Below, one piece after another: positions 1 to 6,343 of a DNA stretch of 8,769 nt (position 1 is its first letter; each line of letters starts with the position of its first letter). The stretch covers positions 1 through 8,769 of the forward strand of contig JACDGQ010000099.1 in the NCBI GenBank assembly GCA_013821615.1, given 5' to 3'. The notes beneath the pieces are model-generated. The model saw nothing but the letters and a program-made list of their open reading frames with translations, searched no databases and was not told where the DNA came from. The DNA is from Planctomycetota bacterium (lineage in GTDB: Bacteria; Planctomycetota; UBA11346). The translations under genes were made by a program, and so were the position numbers.

Positions 1-226
1 GGTGTGACCCGAGCAGCACCAGGTCGCCGCTGGCGAAGGGCGCGACGTGGTCACCGACGTGGCGCATGCCGGCACCGGCTTCGATCCAGGTCAGCTCCAG
101 CTCGGGGTGGGCATGCCACACCAGCTCCCAATGGGTGGCGGTATAGCGCTTGGTGCGGAACGAGCTGCCCGGGTCGGCGCCGACCAGTTCCTGGCTCAGG
201 GTGCGGCGGCGGCGGGCGAGCTGCAT
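1..226 (-). CDS. AraC-family transcriptional regulator, N-terminal cupin sensing domain (partial)
   Basis: Only the first 75 codons are in the window; the gene runs off the left edge. The product begins MQLARRRRTLSQELVG. It contains a cupin-type stretch: WHAHPELELTWIEAG at about residues 37-51, followed by a GD-V-APF-SGDLVLLGSH strand series at about 58-75. The H-x-H-P-E-x-E core and the GDLVLLG turn are typical of the arabinose-binding-like N-terminal domain of AraC regulators, which bind a small ligand and carry a C-terminal helix-turn-helix DNA-binding domain. That C-terminal half is outside the window, so the AraC assignment rests on the cupin alone; a plain cupin protein is possible. The start is the ATG at 226, the natural start just inside the AT-richer gap. 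It is divergent from the dioxygenase/isomerase pair, which suggests it is their local regulator (inference). Confidence 0.72.
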   Translation of the reverse strand, partial: MQLARRRRTLSQELVGADPGSSFRTKRYTATHWELVWHAHPELELTWIEAGAGMRHVGDHVAPFASGDLVLLGSH

Positions 227-325
227 ACGCGGATATTGACACAAGATGCAGTCGTTTCCATGAATATCGGTCAATTGTAGCTTATTACTGGTGCAACCTG
301 CGGATGAAGCCTGGTGGTCACAGCC
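227..325. promoter_or_regulatory. Divergent intergenic region, probable promoter/operator for the AraC-type regulator and the dioxygenase operon
   Basis: This gap is visibly richer in A and T than anything around it, notably about 231-290. It contains TTGACA at 236-241, a perfect -35 match reading rightward, but no convincing -10 at 16-18 bp; the best hexamers downstream are weak, for example TATTAC at 283-288. ATTGAC at 235-240 and GTCAAT at 270-275 form an inverted pair with a 29-bp spacer, and CAATTG at 272-277 is a small palindrome. These could be half-sites for the adjacent regulator. Exact promoter positions cannot be fixed by eye. Confidence 0.45.
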
Positions 326-1165
326 ATGATCGGCCCCATGCATACCAGCTCTCCTGCCGTCGCAGACCTTTCCGCGCCCTATGCCCTGGAGGCCAGCGAC
401 ATCGCCCGCTACCGCCACGACGGCTTCATCCGCCTGCCGGAGGTGCTCGCGCCGGCAACCCTGGCCGGCTACGGCAGCGCGATCGTGCGCGAGGTCCAGG
501 AGCGCACTCTCGAGCGCAAGCCGCTTGCCGAGCGCAGCACCTACGACCGCGCCTTCCTCCAGGTCTTCAACCTGTGGCGGGTGAACGCGCAGATCGCCGA
601 GCTGGTGCTGAGTCCGCGCCTGGGGCGCATCGCGGCCGCGCTGATGGGCGCGCGCGGTGCGCGCATCTACCACGACCAGGCGCTGTTCAAGGAGCCGGGC
701 GGCGGCTTCACGCCGTGGCACGCCGACCAGCGCTACTGGCCGCTCGCCGATGACCGCGCGGTGACGGCGTGGATCCCGCTGCAGGACGTGCCGCTGGAGA
801 TGGGCCCGCTCGCCTTCGCGGTCGGCAGTCAGGACCTGCTCGCCGAGCGCGCGGCCCTGGCCCTGCCGATCGGCGACGAGAGCGAGCGCGTCATCGCCCG
901 CACCCTGGCCGACTGCCCCAAGGTCGAGGAGCCCTTCCGCCTCGGCGAAGTCAGCTTCCATCACGGCTGGACCTTCCACCGCGCCGGCCCCAACCGCACG
1001 ACCGCGCCGCGTGCGGTGATGACCATCATCTACATCGCTTCCGACATGGTGGTCGCCGAGCCGCGCAACGACCACCAGCGCAACGACTTCGCCACCTGGT
1101 TCCCCGGTCTGACGCCCGGTGACGTGGCCGCGTCGCCGCTCAATCCGGTGGCGTGGGAGGAATGA
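326..1165 (+). CDS. Phytanoyl-CoA dioxygenase (PhyH) family non-haem Fe(II)/2-oxoglutarate oxygenase
   Basis: The product is about 279 aa, a usual length for bacterial PhyH proteins. The N-terminal RYRHDGFIRLPEVL stretch is the family's opening motif. The iron site is visible: H132-x-D134 in WHADQRYW and the distal H218 in FHRAGPNRT, giving the 2-His-1-carboxylate triad, with R224 as a candidate 2-oxoglutarate carboxylate ligand. The family hydroxylates small organic substrates using O2 and 2-oxoglutarate; the substrate here is unknown. Start choice is uncertain. ATG 326 has a weak GGTGG at 313-317; GTG 314 and ATG 338 are in frame and possible. The stop overlaps the next gene (ATGA at 1162-1165), so the two are likely co-translated. 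The adjacent sugar-isomerase-like gene and divergent AraC-type regulator suggest catabolism of a carbohydrate-derived or methylated compound (inference). Confidence 0.88.
   Translation: MIGPMHTSSPAVADLSAPYALEASDIARYRHDGFIRLPEVLAPATLAGYGSAIVREVQERTLERKPLAERSTYDRAFLQVFNLWRVNAQIAELVLSPRLGRIAAALMGARGARIYHDQALFKEPGGGFTPWHADQRYWPLADDRAVTAWIPLQDVPLEMGPLAFAVGSQDLLAERAALALPIGDESERVIARTLADCPKVEEPFRLGEVSFHHGWTFHRAGPNRTTAPRAVMTIIYIASDMVVAEPRNDHQRNDFATWFPGLTPGDVAASPLNPVAWEE
1155..1160 (+). promoter_or_regulatory. Ribosome binding site deciding the start of the sugar isomerase-like gene
   Basis: GGGAGG lies inside the last codons of the dioxygenase gene. It is only 1 nt from the overlapping ATG at 1162, too close for normal initiation, but 7 nt from the GTG at 1168, which is ideal spacing. 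This favours GTG 1168 as the real start. Confidence 0.65.
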
Positions 1166-1167
1166 GC

Positions 1168-1998
1168 GTGCGCAATCCCATGCGGCTGGTCCTGGTCCGG
1201 CATCTGTGGGGCATCAGCGAATCGTGGGAGAACGCCATGCCGCGCATCGCCGCCGAGGGCTTCACCGCCATCGAGGCGCCGGTCGAACGTTACGCGCCCG
1301 CCGAGGCCGCGCGGCTGCGCGAGCTGCTCGCCACGCACGGCCTGGGGCTGGTGGCCCAGGGCTTCACCTACGGCGCGGACGTCGATGCGCACCTCGCCGC
1401 CCTGCGCGCGAGCCTCAGCGCGGCCGCCGCCTGGTCGCCGCGCCTGCTCAACGTGCAGAGCGGCAGCGACACCTGGAGCCATGACGAGATGCTGCGCTTC
1501 TACCGCGAAGCCGTGCGCATCGCCGCGGACCAGGTGGTGCCGGTCGCGCACGAGACCCACCGCGGGCGCTGCTTCAACACGCCCTGGGCCACGCGCGACC
1601 TCATCGTTGCGGTACCAGGACTGCAGCTGACCGCTGACTTCAGCCACTGGGTGTGCGTCGCCGAGCGCCTGGTCTTGGACGAGGATCCCGCCCTGCTGCA
1701 ACTCGTCGCCGACCGCACCGTGCACATCCACGCGCGCGTCGGCTACGCCGGCGGCCCGCAGGTGCCCGACCCACGCGCACCCGAGTGGCAGGATGAAGTC
1801 GCCGCGCACGAACGCTGGTGGGACGTGGTGTGGCGCAGCATGGCGGCGCGTGGGCTGGAGGAATGCACACTGACACCGGAGTTCGGACCGGCGCCGTATA
1901 TGCACCACACGCCGTTCAGCAACACGCCGGTGGCCGACTTGTGGGATATTTGCGCGTGGCAGGCGCAACGGCAGGCCGAACGCTTCCGGTCGCTCTAG
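1168..1998 (+). CDS. Sugar phosphate isomerase/epimerase family protein (xylose-isomerase-like TIM barrel)
   Basis: The product is about 276 aa, normal for the AP-endonuclease-2/xylose-isomerase-like fold. It reads as alternating strands and helices of a TIM barrel. Candidate metal and substrate ligands, numbered from GTG 1168, are E36 (AIEAPVE), H128/E129/H131 (HETHRGR), D157 and H160 (ADFSHW), H186/H188 (HIHARVGYAGGPQVPDP) and E238 (LTPEFGP). The order of a Glu, Asp, His and Glu site matches metal-dependent epimerases and isomerases of this superfamily. The HARVGYAGGPQVPDP segment marks a subgroup I have seen only as uncharacterised sugar isomerase/epimerase entries, so the substrate is not known. 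The gene is coupled to the upstream oxygenase by overlap. ATG 1162 (278 aa) and ATG 1180 are alternative starts; spacing to the GGGAGG favours GTG 1168. It converges on the next gene with only 6 nt between the stops. Confidence 0.85.
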   Translation: MRNPMRLVLVRHLWGISESWENAMPRIAAEGFTAIEAPVERYAPAEAARLRELLATHGLGLVAQGFTYGADVDAHLAALRASLSAAAAWSPRLLNVQSGSDTWSHDEMLRFYREAVRIAADQVVPVAHETHRGRCFNTPWATRDLIVAVPGLQLTADFSHWVCVAERLVLDEDPALLQLVADRTVHIHARVGYAGGPQVPDPRAPEWQDEVAAHERWWDVVWRSMAARGLEECTLTPEFGPAPYMHHTPFSNTPVADLWDICAWQAQRQAERFRSL

Positions 1999-2004
1999 CC
2001 TTGG

Positions 2005-2502
2005 TCAGTGTTGACCACACCCCGGCCCGCAATCCGCGCCCTCGTCCCCCTCCGCCTTGGCATGCCCGCTCATGTCCGCGCTGTCCGCCGCTTCGCGGCT
2101 GCGCGCCAGGGCGATGGTCTCGTCATCGATCTGCCACAGGCGCGCACCTTCCGGCGCGGTATCGGCGCCGAGCAGGCCGCGCGGAATGCCGTCGACCGGC
2201 ATCTCCTCCTCGCCCAGGTACTGCGCCGGCAACGGCCAGCGATGGTAGGTGGCGACGGCGAAGAGGTCCGAGAGCAGGCTGTCGGCCGCCGCCGGGTCGG
2301 CCTCGGCGAAGCGGTCGAAGCCGTCGGCCTGGGCGCGGCTGGCGCTGGTCGACATGCGCTTGAGATGGGCGATCAGCGGCCGGTCGGCAAGCGACGGGAT
2401 CTCGTCGCTGATGTTCGCCTGGTAGCGGGCGAGCACGTCCTCGTCGGTGAGCGCAGCGACCAGCGACGGCGGATCGATGCGGTAGATGGAGCACTTGGCC
2501 AT
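2005..2502 (-). CDS. Hypothetical protein with Cys/His-rich C-terminal tail
   Basis: I do not recognise this 165-aa protein. It starts MAKCSIYRIDPPSLVAALTD and is predicted soluble, with no signal peptide or membrane segment. It is acidic, with an early helical region (residues about 12-60), a central segment rich in Pro and Leu (YHRWPLPAQYLGEEEMPVDG, about 86-105), then a charged, low-complexity end finishing CGPGCGQH. Two Cys and one His in the last eight residues could bind a metal (inference). The opening MxxxxYRIDPxxLxxLL pattern loosely recalls DUF1877/YfbM-like proteins, but not enough to assign it. It lies 71 nt after the TPR gene on the same strand, so it may be the last gene of that operon or independent. 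No strong ribosome site precedes ATG 2502. The reading frame is credible because it has no competing frame with better composition and fills its gap exactly. Confidence 0.7.
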   Translation of the reverse strand: MAKCSIYRIDPPSLVAALTDEDVLARYQANISDEIPSLADRPLIAHLKRMSTSASRAQADGFDRFAEADPAAADSLLSDLFAVATYHRWPLPAQYLGEEEMPVDGIPRGLLGADTAPEGARLWQIDDETIALARSREAADSADMSGHAKAEGDEGADCGPGCGQH

Positions 2503-2573
2503 GGCGGGGTCCGCGGTTGGGGCGTGGTCGCCGCATGCTCCTCAAACGGCCGCCGTGTCCACCGGCGATGCCG

Positions 2574-4703
2574 TTACTGCCGCGGCTTCGCCGCCGTGGC
2601 CTTGTACTGGAAGAGCACTTCGTCGACCGCGATCTTCCACGCCGCGCCGGGAGCGCTGGTGCCGAACACGCCGACGCTGAGTTCCTCGGCGGCGACCGGC
2701 AGCGGGCTGCCGATCGGGAACTTCTGCAGCACGTCGTCGGCCGAGACCGCGAGCACGCGGCCGGCGTTCAGCTCCAGCACCAGCACTGCCTTGGTGCCCT
2801 GGACCTGCAGGGCGAGCGGCTGCCACTCGCCCCAGGCGCCCGACTTGAGCTCACGCCAGCCGAGGCGGTTGTCGCTGAGCACGCCCAGCTCGACGCCGTT
2901 CGCCCGCTGATCGTCGAGCAGTTCGACGCCGCCGGTGGCGGCGCCGACGCCGGTGAGATCGAAGGTCGCGCGCATCGCCTTGAGGCGGTCGCGGGCGACC
3001 ACCTTCCAGGCGCGCGACACCGCGTCGGGACTGGCCGACTGGGTGCCCTCGATCAGCAGCTGGCCGTTCGCGGCGTGGAGGTGGATGTTGGTCCCAGGGG
3101 CGCTGTACTGCCAAGTGCCGCCCGGGGCCTCGCCCGGAGGCCAGTTGAAGTGCTCGGTCTCGCTCTCGTCGAGCGCCGAGGCGTAGAACGCCGACAGCCG
3201 CGCCAGGTAGTCGCGCGGCGGATTCTTGCTCGCCACCGCCTTCTGGTAGAGGTCGCGCGCACGCGGCCCATCCTTGCGGCCCTCGGCGGCATAGACGCGG
3301 TAGACCGCAGCGTAGCCATCGTCCTCGGGCAGGTGCGCGAGCAGCGCCTCGGCCTCGGCGTAATGGGCGGTCAGCAGCTGCCCGTAGATCTGCCAGCGCA
3401 GCGATTCGTCGCCGGTGGTGCCGGCGATGGTGCGCAGGCTCTCGCCGCTGATGCCGCTCTTGATCATGTCGCCGAGCTCGGCGAGGAAGAGGTCGCGCTT
3501 CGAGGCGGTGCGGTCGAGCAGCGCCGCCTCGGCGTGGTGGCCGTGTTCGAGGTCGACGCAGGCGTTCAGCTGCTTGGCCAGGGATTTGAGCCCGGGGGTC
3601 GGCAGCGATTCGACCTCGTTGAAGTGTGCACGCTCGAGGATGGCGAGCGCGAGCTTGGAGATCGGCGTGCCGAGCTCCTTCCACAGCGAACGCGCCTGGT
3701 CGCCCTGGCCGCCGCGCCACAGCGCCAAGCCGAGGTTGTAGCGCGCGAGCTTGGCGCTGCCCTCGCTGAGCGTGCCCTTGATGGCGTCCTGGAGCAGGCC
3801 GAGCGCCCCGGCGCCGTCGCCCTGGGCGAGCAGCGCCGAACCGGCGATGACCTTGGCCTCGTCGACGAACATGCCGGCGTGGATCAGGGCGTTGGCGACG
3901 TCGAGCGCCTTGTCACGGTCGCCGCGCGTCAGGCTGAGGCGCGCGTAGCCGAGCCCGGATTCGATGTCCTTGTGCATCTCATAGCACTTGCGGTAGGCCT
4001 CCTGCGCGCCCTTGAAGTCGCCGGTGCGCTCGTCGATGCCGGCGATGATCTTGTTGGGGGTGAACGCCGTCGGTTGGGCCTTCAGCCACTCCTGCACGAA
4101 CGTGGCGAGGTCCTCGGCGCGCGCGGCATCGCTGGCGAGCAGCTTGGCCACGAACTCGAAGCCCGCATTCCAGTGCGGATCGGCGGCGAGCAGGCGGCGC
4201 GCCAGGGCCTCGGCCTTGGGGTTCTGGTCGCCCTTCTCGATATAGAACTGCAAAGCCAGGGTGCCGATGTCGGTGTTGGTCGGCTGCTTGACCAGGACCT
4301 TCTCGGCCAGGGCGAGGCCGGCATCGGTGACCTTCTTCTCGCGCGCCCATTTCAAGGTCTCGACCAGATCTTGGAGGTCGCCGCGATCGAGCGCCTGCTT
4401 GCCGCGCCGCTCGACGGCCTGCGCGAGGGTGCGGCGCTCCTCGATCGGGCCGCGCCACTGGCCGGCGGGGATGGTGCGCGTACCGGCGTGCCCGGGCTCG
4501 CTGATGACCACCGCGCCGTCGCTGGTGATGCTCTCGACGTTGCAGGTCACCGGCTTGCCGTCGGCCATGGTCACGATGTCGTAATCGGTGGCAGTGCGGT
4601 CGATGTAACGCTCCGCCGCGCCGGCCGCGCCGCCGAGGGCAAGCGCCAGCAGCAACCCGGAAAGGCGCAGCGCGCGGCGCGCGGCGGTGGGGAGGACGCG
4701 CAT
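2574..4703 (-). CDS. Secreted TPR-repeat protein with C-terminal concanavalin/LamG-like domain
   Basis: The product is about 709 aa. Residues 1-29 form a signal peptide: basic MRVLPTAARRALR, hydrophobic LSGLLLALALGG, and an Ala-Gly-Ala cleavage site near 29. A short beta-rich module follows (about 32-75, YIDRTATDYDIVTMADG onward). Next comes a long helical solenoid to about 510 with TPR-like pairs, clearest at about 250-345 (AKVIAGSALLAQGDGAGAL; LARYNLGLALWRGGQGDQAR). The last part, about 520-703, is beta-rich with NIHLHAANGQLLIEG, LVLELNAGRVLAV and WKIAVDEVLFQYK, like the jelly-roll (LamG/concanavalin A-like) domains common in PVC-group secreted proteins. It is predicted periplasmic or surface-exposed and to act in protein or glycan contacts; no catalytic residues are evident. 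ATG 4703 is chosen over ATG 4709 because the GGAGA at 4715-4711 is 7 nt away from it. It is the last of five tightly coupled genes and likely works with the PilO-like protein upstream (inference). Confidence 0.82.
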   Translation of the reverse strand: MRVLPTAARRALRLSGLLLALALGGAAGAAERYIDRTATDYDIVTMADGKPVTCNVESITSDGAVVISEPGHAGTRTIPAGQWRGPIEERRTLAQAVERRGKQALDRGDLQDLVETLKWAREKKVTDAGLALAEKVLVKQPTNTDIGTLALQFYIEKGDQNPKAEALARRLLAADPHWNAGFEFVAKLLASDAARAEDLATFVQEWLKAQPTAFTPNKIIAGIDERTGDFKGAQEAYRKCYEMHKDIESGLGYARLSLTRGDRDKALDVANALIHAGMFVDEAKVIAGSALLAQGDGAGALGLLQDAIKGTLSEGSAKLARYNLGLALWRGGQGDQARSLWKELGTPISKLALAILERAHFNEVESLPTPGLKSLAKQLNACVDLEHGHHAEAALLDRTASKRDLFLAELGDMIKSGISGESLRTIAGTTGDESLRWQIYGQLLTAHYAEAEALLAHLPEDDGYAAVYRVYAAEGRKDGPRARDLYQKAVASKNPPRDYLARLSAFYASALDESETEHFNWPPGEAPGGTWQYSAPGTNIHLHAANGQLLIEGTQSASPDAVSRAWKVVARDRLKAMRATFDLTGVGAATGGVELLDDQRANGVELGVLSDNRLGWRELKSGAWGEWQPLALQVQGTKAVLVLELNAGRVLAVSADDVLQKFPIGSPLPVAAEELSVGVFGTSAPGAAWKIAVDEVLFQYKATAAKPRQ

Positions 4704-4705
4704 GG

Positions 4706-5029
4706 TCATTTCTCCACGACCGGCAGGGCGGGGGGCAGCGGCAGCTCGAGCGGCGGCGGCGGCGGCGCTGGGATCGGCAGCACCTGGTGGCCGGTCTGGC
4801 CTTGGCGCAGGGTGAACGGATTGGACTGGGGCGGTCCACTCTGCTCGGCCTGCAGCGGCTCGGTCGCGCGCGCGGCCGGGACGATGACCAGGATGCTGGC
4901 GGGCGCGACGCGCTGCTCGGTGATCGGCACCGGGTACGAGGCGCCGCCGGCCAGCACCGGCCCGATGGTGATGAGCAGAACGAGGAAGACCGCGCCGAAC
5001 GCGATCCACATCTGCGTGGTGATCTTCAT
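4706..5029 (-). CDS. Small single-pass membrane protein with proline-rich C-terminal tail
   Basis: The product is 107 aa. Residues 1-6 (MKITTQ) are followed by one strong membrane helix at about 7-27 (MWIAFGAVFLVLLITIGPVLA). A roughly 80-residue tail follows, rich in Pro, Gln and Ala, ending PAPPPPPLELPLPPALPVVEK. By the positive-inside rule the tail should be periplasmic (inference). It has no domain I can name. Its place just after a PilO-like gene, its size and its Pro-rich tail recall PilP-type or TonB-like linkers, but no PilP domain is visible. ATG 5029 is chosen because a perfect GGAGG at 5039-5035 sits 5 nt upstream, although the frame stays open to 5065. The gene starts 1 nt after the PilO-like stop, and its stop overlaps an ATG (ATGA) next to the TPR gene start. 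Confidence 0.75.
   Translation of the reverse strand: MKITTQMWIAFGAVFLVLLITIGPVLAGGASYPVPITEQRVAPASILVIVPAARATEPLQAEQSGPPQSNPFTLRQGQTGHQVLPIPAPPPPPLELPLPPALPVVEK
4711..4715 (-). promoter_or_regulatory. Ribosome binding site deciding the start of the TPR protein gene
   Basis: GGAGA read on the minus strand ends 7 nt before ATG 4703 but only 1 nt before ATG 4709, which itself overlaps the upstream stop as ATGA. It therefore supports initiation at 4703. The arrangement repeats that seen before the sugar isomerase gene. Confidence 0.6.
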
Positions 5030-5030
5030 C

Positions 5031-5849
5031 TCAGCCTCCACCCAGGCGGTTGAGCCGGCTGCCACCGGCGGGCGCGGCCGTACCGGGCTTGGCGCCGGCC
5101 TTGGGCACCTCGGCCTTGAGGCCCCAGGCCGGGTCGTTGGCCACCATCAAACTGACCGTCAGCCCGACGTGCTGACTGCCGTCGCGCGCCTGGTCGAGGG
5201 ACAGCGAACGCAGGCCGATGCCCTTGCGGTGCTGCTTCTGCACCAGGTCGAGCAGGAGCTGGTCGACCTGCTCGAAGGTCAGGTCGAGCTCGAGGTCGCA
5301 GAGCATCAAGGCGTACTTGCCCTGCGGGTCGGTCGGGCCCTTGACGACGTGCACGCTGCCGAGGCGCAAGGTGCCGGCCTCCAGGCAGGCGTCGACCACC
5401 TCGCGGTAGAGATGGAGCTGGGCGAGCTGGATGGCGCGCTGCAGCGGGTCCTGGTCGAGTCCCTCCTCGAAGGGCAGTGCGGCGGGCATCTTCGCGCCCT
5501 GGCGCTGGCCCTTCTGCTTGAGGTATTGCAGATCGGTGTGCACCTGCGCCGATGCGGTGCCGAGCTCGGTGTCGGTGTAGGCGCGCGGCAAGGGCGGGAC
5601 CAGCGCGGTCTCGGCCTCGTGCAGGGCGGCCTCTTGAAGGTCGAGCGAGGCCTTCCACTTGGTGCGCGCATCGGCGGCGACCAGGCCCTCCTCGGGATAG
5701 AGGTCCTGGTATTTCTTCTCCAGTTCCTCGGCCTGGCCCTGCTTCTGGGCGAGGGTCTCGCCGCGCGCACCGAGGACGATCCAACCGGCGATCACGGCCA
5801 CGGCGAAGCCGCCGCCCCAGATGGCGAGGGTGCGCTGTTCGGGGGTCAT
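5031..5849 (-). CDS. PilO-like / Amuc_1100-like single-pass membrane protein
   Basis: The product is 272 aa. A short cytoplasmic end (MTPEQRT) precedes one membrane helix at about 8-27 (LAIWGGGFAVAVIAGWIVLG). A charged coiled-coil stretch follows at about 30-80 (EELEKKYQDLYPEEG; LQEAALHEAETAL), then a globular part of alternating strand-helix-strand (YALMLCDLELDLTFEQVDQLLLDLVQ, then IGLRSLSLDQ and HVGLTVSLMVA), then a disordered Ala/Gly/Pro tail. This layout matches PilO of type IV pilus systems and GspM of type II secretion, and particularly the PilO-like Amuc_1100 proteins of Verrucomicrobia. Known members form inner-membrane assembly platforms through the ferredoxin-like region. The assignment rests on architecture and secondary-structure pattern, not on a diagnostic motif. 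ATG 5849 has GGAG at 5860-5857 with 7-nt spacing and overlaps the upstream stop by 4 nt (ATGA). Likely partners are the flanking membrane and TPR proteins. Confidence 0.68.
   Translation of the reverse strand: MTPEQRTLAIWGGGFAVAVIAGWIVLGARGETLAQKQGQAEELEKKYQDLYPEEGLVAADARTKWKASLDLQEAALHEAETALVPPLPRAYTDTELGTASAQVHTDLQYLKQKGQRQGAKMPAALPFEEGLDQDPLQRAIQLAQLHLYREVVDACLEAGTLRLGSVHVVKGPTDPQGKYALMLCDLELDLTFEQVDQLLLDLVQKQHRKGIGLRSLSLDQARDGSQHVGLTVSLMVANDPAWGLKAEVPKAGAKPGTAAPAGGSRLNRLGGG
5035..5039 (-). promoter_or_regulatory. Ribosome binding site for the small proline-rich membrane protein
   Basis: A perfect GGAGG on the minus strand lies in the last codons of the PilO-like gene, 5 nt before ATG 5029. 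It rules against the longer upstream in-frame start at 5065. Confidence 0.7.
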
Positions 5850-6343
5850 GCCGGGACTCCGCCGCTGGGCGCGGCAGACGCGGCGGACGCGAGAGCGCGC
5901 CGTTCAGCGCGCAGGCGCGCGGCCTCGCCGCTGCGGGCGAGCGGCCACCAGGCGACCATCCAGGCGCCGGCGCAGACCAGCAGCGGCGCAACCTCCTGCA
6001 CGTGCAACGCCTGGCCGACCTGCTCACGGTAGCAGAGATCGGGCCACATCAGGCCGCCGCCGATCAGCAGCACCAGGCCGAGCTTGAGGGGATGACCGGG
6101 GCGACCACTGCGGCGGCCCTCGAAGGCCTGCAGCGGCACGCCGGCGAGCAGGAAGGGCACTCCGACCAGGTAGATGCGGCTCGACACCGTCGGCCCCCAC
6201 CACAGCCACAGGAAGACCGCGGCCAGCACCAGCAGGGCGCCGACGCGCACGTCGGTGCGGCAGCCCGGGTCGGTGAAGCAGAAGCCGCTGTCGGGCGCAG
6301 GCGGCTGGGCCGGCGGCGTGGCGGACGGAAGGGTGTCGGTCAC
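5846..6343 (-). CDS. Four-helix integral membrane protein of unknown function
   Basis: The product is about 165 aa. An N-terminal Pro/Ala-rich segment with two cysteines (FCFTDPGCRTD, residues 21-31) precedes four hydrophobic helices at about 34-50 (VGALLVLAAVFLWLWWG), 56-73 (RIYLVGVPFLLAGVPLQ), 86-103 (LKLGLVLLIGGGLMWPD) and 118-135 (VAPLLVCAGAWMVAWWPLA). A basic end follows (LRAERRAL). I do not recognise a family. GTG 6343 is chosen because it overlaps the rsmE stop as GTGA and has GGGAG at 6356-6352 with 8-nt spacing; the frame stays open to GTG 6370, giving 174 aa. It sits between rsmE and the PilO-like gene with 4-nt overlaps on both sides, so its product is made in step with the PilO-like protein and may belong to the same envelope complex (inference). 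The two N-terminal Cys could form a disulfide or metal site, but only two are present. Confidence 0.72.
   Translation of the reverse strand: MTDTLPSATPPAQPPAPDSGFCFTDPGCRTDVRVGALLVLAAVFLWLWWGPTVSSRIYLVGVPFLLAGVPLQAFEGRRSGRPGHPLKLGLVLLIGGGLMWPDLCYREQVGQALHVQEVAPLLVCAGAWMVAWWPLARSGEAARLRAERRALASAASAAPSGGVPA

Noticed and set aside
1030..1968. A 312-codon minus-strand frame antisense to the dioxygenase end and the isomerase gene
   Set aside because: It has no recognisable domain and no ribosome site, and it crosses two well-supported genes.
2123..2545. A 140-codon minus-strand frame beginning after a good GAGGAG-like site near 2540
   Set aside because: The translation is Arg/Pro/Gly-rich low-complexity sequence typical of a wrong frame, and it overlaps the more natural 165-aa protein.
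4709..5009. N-terminal extension of the TPR protein to 811 aa
   Set aside because: The extension is an out-of-frame reading of the Pro-rich membrane protein gene. The signal peptide and ribosome site both place the start at 4703.
2517..6032. A 1171-codon open frame on the plus strand, antisense to the TPR, Pro-rich and PilO-like genes
   Set aside because: It is codon-aligned with the TPR and PilO-like genes on the other strand, so it stays open simply because those genes avoid TTA, CTA and TCA codons. The minus-strand genes have signal peptide, membrane helices, ribosome sites and tight spacing; this frame has none.
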